Below, piece by piece: positions 14,110-17,645 of a stretch of DNA of 17,645 bases (positions within the stretch are counted from its first letter, which is position 1; each line of letters starts with the position of its first letter). The notes below the pieces were generated by a model that ran no database searches, had not been told where the DNA came from, and saw only the letters and a list, made by a program, of their open reading frames with translations. Position numbers and translations under genes: made by a program. This DNA is from a bacterium (lineage in GTDB: Bacteria; Pseudomonadota; Alphaproteobacteria; Caulobacterales; Hyphomonadaceae): the NCBI GenBank assembly GCA_030824255.1, contig JAVBYB010000541.1:1-17645 (forward strand). The letters run 5' to 3'.

Positions 14110-14862
14110 ATGACGCGATCAGCAGACATACTTGCAGAGCATCTGAGGGCCGCTTCGCGCGTGGTGGTGTTCACGGGCGCGGGCGTCTCGACCGAAAGCG
14201 GCATTCCGGATTTCCGCTCGCCCGGCGGGGTGTGGTCGAAGATGAAGCCGATCTATTTTCAGGAATTCGTCGGATCGGAGGCGAGGCGGCGCGAGGCCTG
14301 GACGCGCGTGTTTTCCGGCGCTGCGGGCTGGGTGGGTAAAGAGCCGAATGCGGGGCATTTCGCCGTGGCGCGGCTGGTGCACAGCGGGCGTGTGTCTTCG
14401 GTCATCACGCAGAACGTGGACAACCTCCATCAGGCGTCCGGCGTGCCGGACAGCAAGGTTATCGAGCTGCACGGCAATGCAAGCTATGCGACCTGCCTCG
14501 CATGTGGCGTGCGGCATGAGCTGGAAGACTTGCGGCCGGTCTTCGTGGATCGCGGTGAGATACCGGTGTGCCGTGAATGCGGCGACCTCGTGAAGACCGC
14601 CACCATCTCTTTTGGTCAGCAGATGCCGGAAGAGCCTATGCTGCAGGCCGAAGCGGAGACGCAGCTATGCGACCTGTTTCTGGTTCTGGGATCGTCGCTG
14701 GTGGTGACGCCGGCAGCGCTGTTCCCCGCGCGGGCCAAGCAGTATGGCGCGAAACTGGTGATCGTGAACCGGGATGAGACGCCGCTGGACGACATCGCCG
14801 ACCTTGTGTTGCACGACGAGATCGGGCCGACGATGACGGCGGCGATGCGGGATCTGAACTAG
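14110..14862 (+). CDS. Sir2 family NAD-dependent protein deacylase (sirtuin)
   Basis: The 250-residue protein carries all sirtuin landmarks: GAGVSTESGIPDFRS (23-37) for NAD binding, TQNVDNLH (100-107), the catalytic His121 in ELHG, and a zinc module with Cys129, Cys132, Cys154 and Cys157. Later GSSLVV and IVNRDETPLD complete the Rossmann domain. It removes acyl groups from lysines, consuming NAD and producing O-acyl-ADP-ribose and nicotinamide. The ATG at 14110 gives the usual sirtuin N-terminus; an in-frame GTG at 14086 would add eight residues, and neither has a strong ribosome binding site. The gene is flanked on both sides by acyl-CoA enzymes, where acyl-CoA-driven lysine acylation would be expected. 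Its stop is three bases from the stop of the convergent membrane protein gene. Confidence 0.94.
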   Translation: MTRSADILAEHLRAASRVVVFTGAGVSTESGIPDFRSPGGVWSKMKPIYFQEFVGSEARRREAWTRVFSGAAGWVGKEPNAGHFAVARLVHSGRVSSVITQNVDNLHQASGVPDSKVIELHGNASYATCLACGVRHELEDLRPVFVDRGEIPVCRECGDLVKTATISFGQQMPEEPMLQAEAETQLCDLFLVLGSSLVVTPAALFPARAKQYGAKLVIVNRDETPLDDIADLVLHDEIGPTMTAAMRDLN

Positions 14863-14865
14863 CGG

Positions 14866-15561
14866 CTACTTCCCCTTCCGCTTTCGCTTGGTGCGGCTCT
14901 GTATCCATGTACGCACCAGCACGACGGGTGCGCCGATGAGGCGAAGCGTGGCGACGAAGATCAGCAGGCCGTAGAGCTTCAGCCCGGCGAGGATCATCCC
15001 GGCCTCGAAGGATTTCGGCTGCAGCTCAGCGAGCGACAGCGATTGCTGCAGCGTCGTCTTTGCTTCCTGGCTGAGGAAGAAGGCGAAGACATCGAGCCCG
15101 CCCATCACGCTCTGCGACATGAAGTTCCAGAAGACGAAGCCCTGGCCGGCATCAGCGCCGAACAGCCGGTTCTCGATGTAAGCCGGCAGCAGCGTGTAGG
15201 ACCATGCCATCAGCGCCACGAGCGGCACTGCCGTCAGGTGCGAGAGCAGGTCGCGGATATCGGCGAACAGAAAGCGGCGCGCGTTGAACTTCTTGCGCGG
15301 CGCGGCCGCGCCGCCAAGGTCGTGCGGCTTCCAGATGCCGGCAATGTCTGCGAGCGCGTGGGCTGCGGCATCTGCTATGGCGATGCCGGCGAAGATGCAG
15401 AACAGCAGGTGTGCAGGATTGGTCGGCAGGGTCGGCCGGATGATCGGCGAGGCGACTGCGAGGAAGAAGATGGAGACAATGGAAAGAAGGCCGACATAGA
15501 CCCAGTAAAACCCGAACCGCCACCGCGCGCTTGATGCGGGCGGCGGCGATGCGCCTACCAC
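14866..15561 (-). CDS. Integral membrane protein of unknown function
   Basis: The 231-residue product has about five membrane segments: near 15-38, 50-75, 105-125, 138-160 and 185-215. It has a soluble basic loop between the second and third (around PRKKFNARRF) and a strongly basic tail ending RTKRKRKGK, so that tail is probably cytoplasmic. No catalytic motif or known family was recognised. The start is taken as GTG at 15561, where AAGGAG stands five bases upstream. It overlaps the end of the short-chain dehydrogenase gene by seven bases, so the two are probably translationally coupled. An earlier in-frame GTG at 15582 lacks such a site. It is the last gene of the operon. Confidence 0.75.
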   Translation of the reverse strand: MVGASPPPASSARWRFGFYWVYVGLLSIVSIFFLAVASPIIRPTLPTNPAHLLFCIFAGIAIADAAAHALADIAGIWKPHDLGGAAAPRKKFNARRFLFADIRDLLSHLTAVPLVALMAWSYTLLPAYIENRLFGADAGQGFVFWNFMSQSVMGGLDVFAFFLSQEAKTTLQQSLSLAELQPKSFEAGMILAGLKLYGLLIFVATLRLIGAPVVLVRTWIQSRTKRKRKGK

Positions 15562-16244
15562 GCAAGCTCCTTGCCGTTCCACGCGAGGAATTTGCCCGTG
15601 GAGGCGATGTCGAGCTTGTCGATCAGCTTCTGGAGCTGGGCGGCGCTCTGTTCCGCCGTCAGCTGGGCGCCATCGCCGCCCATGTCCGTTTTCACCCAGC
15701 CGGGATGAACAATGAGAACCGGAATGCCCTGCGGCTTCAGCTCGGACGCAAGGCCGCGCATCAGCTTGTTCACCGCCGCTTTCGAGACGCGGTAGGCGAG
15801 CGAATCCGATGAGGCGGACTGCACCTGTCCCATCTGGCTCGACAGCGTGATGATCTTGCCCTTCGCAGCCTTCACATTCGGCAGGAAAGCGTTGGCGACG
15901 CGCAGCGGCGCGATGGTGTTGATGTTCAGCGTCTCGATCAGGCCGTCGAAATCCATGTCGGTCGCTGTCTGGCGATCAGGCCCGCCGACGCCGGCATTGT
16001 TGATCAGCACGTCGATCGGTTCAGCTTCCAGCCTGCGCCGCACGCGACCGATCTCGGCTGCATCCGCGACGTCCATCTCGATGACTTCGATCCATTTCGG
16101 CGCGGCCTTCACGAGCTCGTCCAGCTCGGCGCGCTCGGACGTGGCGCGTATCGCGGCGAACACCTTGTCTCGCCGCCCGGCATACGCCTTCACCAGCGCA
16201 AGGCCGATGCCACGGTTGGCGCCAGTGATCAGGACGACGGCCAT
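15555..16244 (-). CDS. Short-chain dehydrogenase/reductase (classical SDR)
   Basis: The 229-residue enzyme has the classical SDR set: TGANRGIG (7-14) for the nucleotide, NNAG (82-85), Ser135/Ser136 in the LSSQMG strand, and Tyr151-x3-Lys155 in YRVSK. The PGWVKTDMGG segment after strand six is typical of the C-factor/sniffer-like branch. The substrate is not predictable. GGAG lies ten bases before the ATG at 16244. The gene follows the 3-hydroxyacyl-CoA dehydrogenase by 36 bases and overlaps the membrane protein gene, so the three form an operon and may act on related lipid or acyl intermediates. Confidence 0.93.
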   Translation of the reverse strand: MAVVLITGANRGIGLALVKAYAGRRDKVFAAIRATSERAELDELVKAAPKWIEVIEMDVADAAEIGRVRRRLEAEPIDVLINNAGVGGPDRQTATDMDFDGLIETLNINTIAPLRVANAFLPNVKAAKGKIITLSSQMGQVQSASSDSLAYRVSKAAVNKLMRGLASELKPQGIPVLIVHPGWVKTDMGGDGAQLTAEQSAAQLQKLIDKLDIASTGKFLAWNGKELAW

Positions 16245-16280
16245 GTGCTTGTTCGCTCCGGGCCGGACCCGGCCTTCTTC

Positions 16281-17159
16281 TTATCGGGTAGGAACCGGCA
16301 CTTCGCCGCGATAGTCGTAGAAGCCGCGTCCGGCTTTCTTGCCGACCCAGCCGGCCTCGACATACTTCACCAGCAGCGGGCAGGGGCGATACTTCGTGTC
16401 GGCCAGACCATCGTGCAGGACCTGCATGATGGAGAGGCACGTATCGAGGCCGATGAAGTCCGCCAGCTCCAGCGGGCCCATCGGATGGTTGGCGCCGAGC
16501 TTCATCGCGGTGTCGATCGATTCCACTGTGCCGACGCCTTCATACAGCGTGTAGACCGCCTCGTTGATCATCGGCATCAGCACGCGGTTGACGATGAAGG
16601 CCGGGAAGTCTTCGGCATTCGTCACATGCTTGCCGAGACGCTCCACGATGTGGACGGCGGCGTCATAGGTCTGCTGGTCGGTCGCGAGGCCGCGGATCAC
16701 CTCGACCAGCTTCATCAGCGGGACGGGGTTCATGAAGTGCAGGCCGATGAAACGCTCCGGCCGGTCGGTCGAGGCGCCAAGGCGCGTGATCGAGATCGAC
16801 GAGGTGTTGGTGGCGACGATCGCATCCTTGCGCATCATCGGACACACCGCATCGAAGATGGCGCGCTTGACCGGCTCTTTCTCGGTTGCGGCCTCGATGG
16901 CGAAATCGACGTCGGCGAATTCCTTGAGTGTGAGGGCCGGCTTCAGGCGGCGCAGCGCGGCGTCGCGTGCTTCCGGCGTGATCATCTGGCGATGAACCTG
17001 GCGCTCCATGTTGCGCGCGATTGTCTTGATGCCCGCTTCGACGCGATCGGGCGACACATCGTTCAGCAGGACATCGAACCCCGCCAGAGCGCAAACGTGC
17101 GCAATGCCGTTGCCCATCTGGCCTGCGCCGATAACGCCGATTGTGCGAATGCTGGTCAT
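16281..17159 (-). CDS. 3-hydroxyacyl-CoA (3-hydroxybutyryl-CoA) dehydrogenase
   Basis: The 292-residue protein is a stand-alone dehydrogenase of the HBD/PaaH/FadB2 type, the usual length for this family. The Rossmann motif GAGQMG is at 11-16, the catalytic pair His141 (GLHFMNP) and Glu153 are present, and Asn191 in FIVNRVLMP completes the active site. The C-terminal helical domain with NHPMGPLELADFIGLD binds the acyl-CoA and makes the dimer. It oxidises 3-hydroxyacyl-CoA to 3-ketoacyl-CoA with NAD, or runs in reverse in butanoate/PHB metabolism. The start at 17159 gives the expected N-terminus, with GGG-type ribosome binding only. It is the first gene of the three-gene operon. Confidence 0.95.
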   Translation of the reverse strand: MTSIRTIGVIGAGQMGNGIAHVCALAGFDVLLNDVSPDRVEAGIKTIARNMERQVHRQMITPEARDAALRRLKPALTLKEFADVDFAIEAATEKEPVKRAIFDAVCPMMRKDAIVATNTSSISITRLGASTDRPERFIGLHFMNPVPLMKLVEVIRGLATDQQTYDAAVHIVERLGKHVTNAEDFPAFIVNRVLMPMINEAVYTLYEGVGTVESIDTAMKLGANHPMGPLELADFIGLDTCLSIMQVLHDGLADTKYRPCPLLVKYVEAGWVGKKAGRGFYDYRGEVPVPTR

Positions 17160-17356
17160 GCGGTTCGAGCCCGTCTGTTGTGATCGCTTACGCTAGCACG
17201 CGATCCCCCTTTCGCGAGCCATGGCTATTCGCACATGCACAAGAGACTGGAAAGGAGGGGGAACCTGTGGCCTTTGGGCATCAGCGCGCCGATTCTCACG
17301 GTCGCGTGAGGATGTCGCCCTCTGTAAAGCCGACCACGGAAGGCGCCTTTTTCCCC

Positions 17357-17384
17357 TTCGACGCGGCCGCGACGCGGGTATATT
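17357..17384 (+). promoter_or_regulatory. Probable promoter of the secreted protein gene
   Basis: TTCGAC (17357-17362) and TATATT (17379-17384) are spaced by 16 bases, about 59 bases before the start codon at 17443. This is the best sigma70-like pair in the 283-base divergent region, which otherwise shows one GANTC site at 17291-17295. Confidence 0.4.
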
Positions 17385-17442
17385 CCGGTCTGGAGGCAGC
17401 CGATCCTGATCCTGGAAGGGGCGGCGCCCATCGGAGGATGAG

Positions 17443-17645
17443 ATGCTGAAGTGGATGTGTGCGGTCGCCGCCGCGATGGCCCTCGCGGCCCCGGCGTTTG
17501 CCCAGAAGACGGATCTGCCCGACAGGCAGGCGAAACAGCTTAACCAGTTCAACGTGGCGGCAATGCAGGAAGGCAACGCCACCCTGAAGGCCAATGGCTC
17601 GTGCACGGCACAGTATATCGTGTCGGTCGAAGGCAAGGCGAAAGA
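17443..17645 (+). CDS. Secreted protein, 5' part only (possibly TonB C-terminal-like domain)
   Basis: The first 67 residues are visible before the window ends. They hold a signal peptide (MLKWMCAVAAAMALAAPAFA) with likely cleavage after AFA at residue 20. The mature start is polar, and NGSCTAQYIVSVEGKAK follows. That segment resembles the first strands of a TonB C-terminal domain (xVxYxVxxxGxV), but the visible part is too short to be sure. GGAGGATGAG immediately before the ATG at 17443 is a strong ribosome binding site. The gene is divergent from the 3-hydroxyacyl-CoA dehydrogenase operon. Confidence 0.7.
   Translation, partial: MLKWMCAVAAAMALAAPAFAQKTDLPDRQAKQLNQFNVAAMQEGNATLKANGSCTAQYIVSVEGKAK

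Noticed and set aside
16261..16274. GGCCGG/CCGGCC palindrome between the two operon genes as a terminator
   Set aside because: The loop would be only two bases and no T-tract follows, and the 36-base gap fits an operon.
17193..17636. A 147-codon minus-strand frame across the right end
   Set aside because: It opposes the secreted protein gene, which has a strong ribosome binding site and a signal peptide, and it shows no motif.

Overview
The window looks like chromosomal DNA from a GC-rich, aerobic Gram-negative bacterium. It carries a TolB-like periplasmic protein, a Tat-exported molybdenum enzyme, heme- and PQQ-dependent periplasmic oxidoreductases and beta-oxidation enzymes. The protein families, a CtrA-like motif (TTAG-N7-TTAAC) and a small cluster of GANTC sites suggest an alphaproteobacterium, perhaps of the Hyphomonadaceae/Caulobacterales type. 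That placement is inference; the window has no rRNA or other phylogenetic marker. No transposase, integrase, CRISPR array, tRNA or rRNA was recognised, and gene density is high. Fourteen of the sixteen genes are on the minus strand.

Bases 1-9232 are rich in extracytoplasmic oxidoreductases. From the left, in window coordinates, they hold: a heme c plus PQQ lipoprotein related to polyvinyl alcohol dehydrogenase (cut by the window edge); an RmlB-like sugar-nucleotide protein that has lost its catalytic residues; a small lipoprotein; a SpoU/TrmH RNA methyltransferase; a 655-residue fusion (cysteine-less thioredoxin fold, heme c, PHM/DBM-type copper monooxygenase, two EF-hands); and a two-gene molybdenum hydroxylase of the isoquinoline 1-oxidoreductase (IorAB) type. 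Strong hairpin terminators follow the copper protein and the molybdenum operon. The methyltransferase and lipoprotein genes overlap by ATGA.

Bases 9567-13881 run as one minus-strand series: a small zinc-ribbon protein, an enoyl-CoA hydratase/isomerase, an ABC-2 type exporter (ATPase and permease overlapping by ATGA) and a TolB-like beta-propeller protein with no pal or tolQRA beside it. Bases 14110-14862 encode a sirtuin deacylase on the plus strand, divergent from the zinc-ribbon gene. Bases 14866-17159 form a minus-strand operon of 3-hydroxyacyl-CoA dehydrogenase, short-chain dehydrogenase and an unknown membrane protein. At 17443 a secreted protein starts on the plus strand and runs off the window.

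Two themes can be read. One is periplasmic oxidation using PQQ, heme c, copper and molybdenum, with electrons probably passed to the respiratory chain; the substrates are unknown. The other is acyl-CoA metabolism with a sirtuin in between. The most unusual single gene is the four-module copper protein. The most unexpected enzyme is the RmlB-like protein with a dismantled active site.
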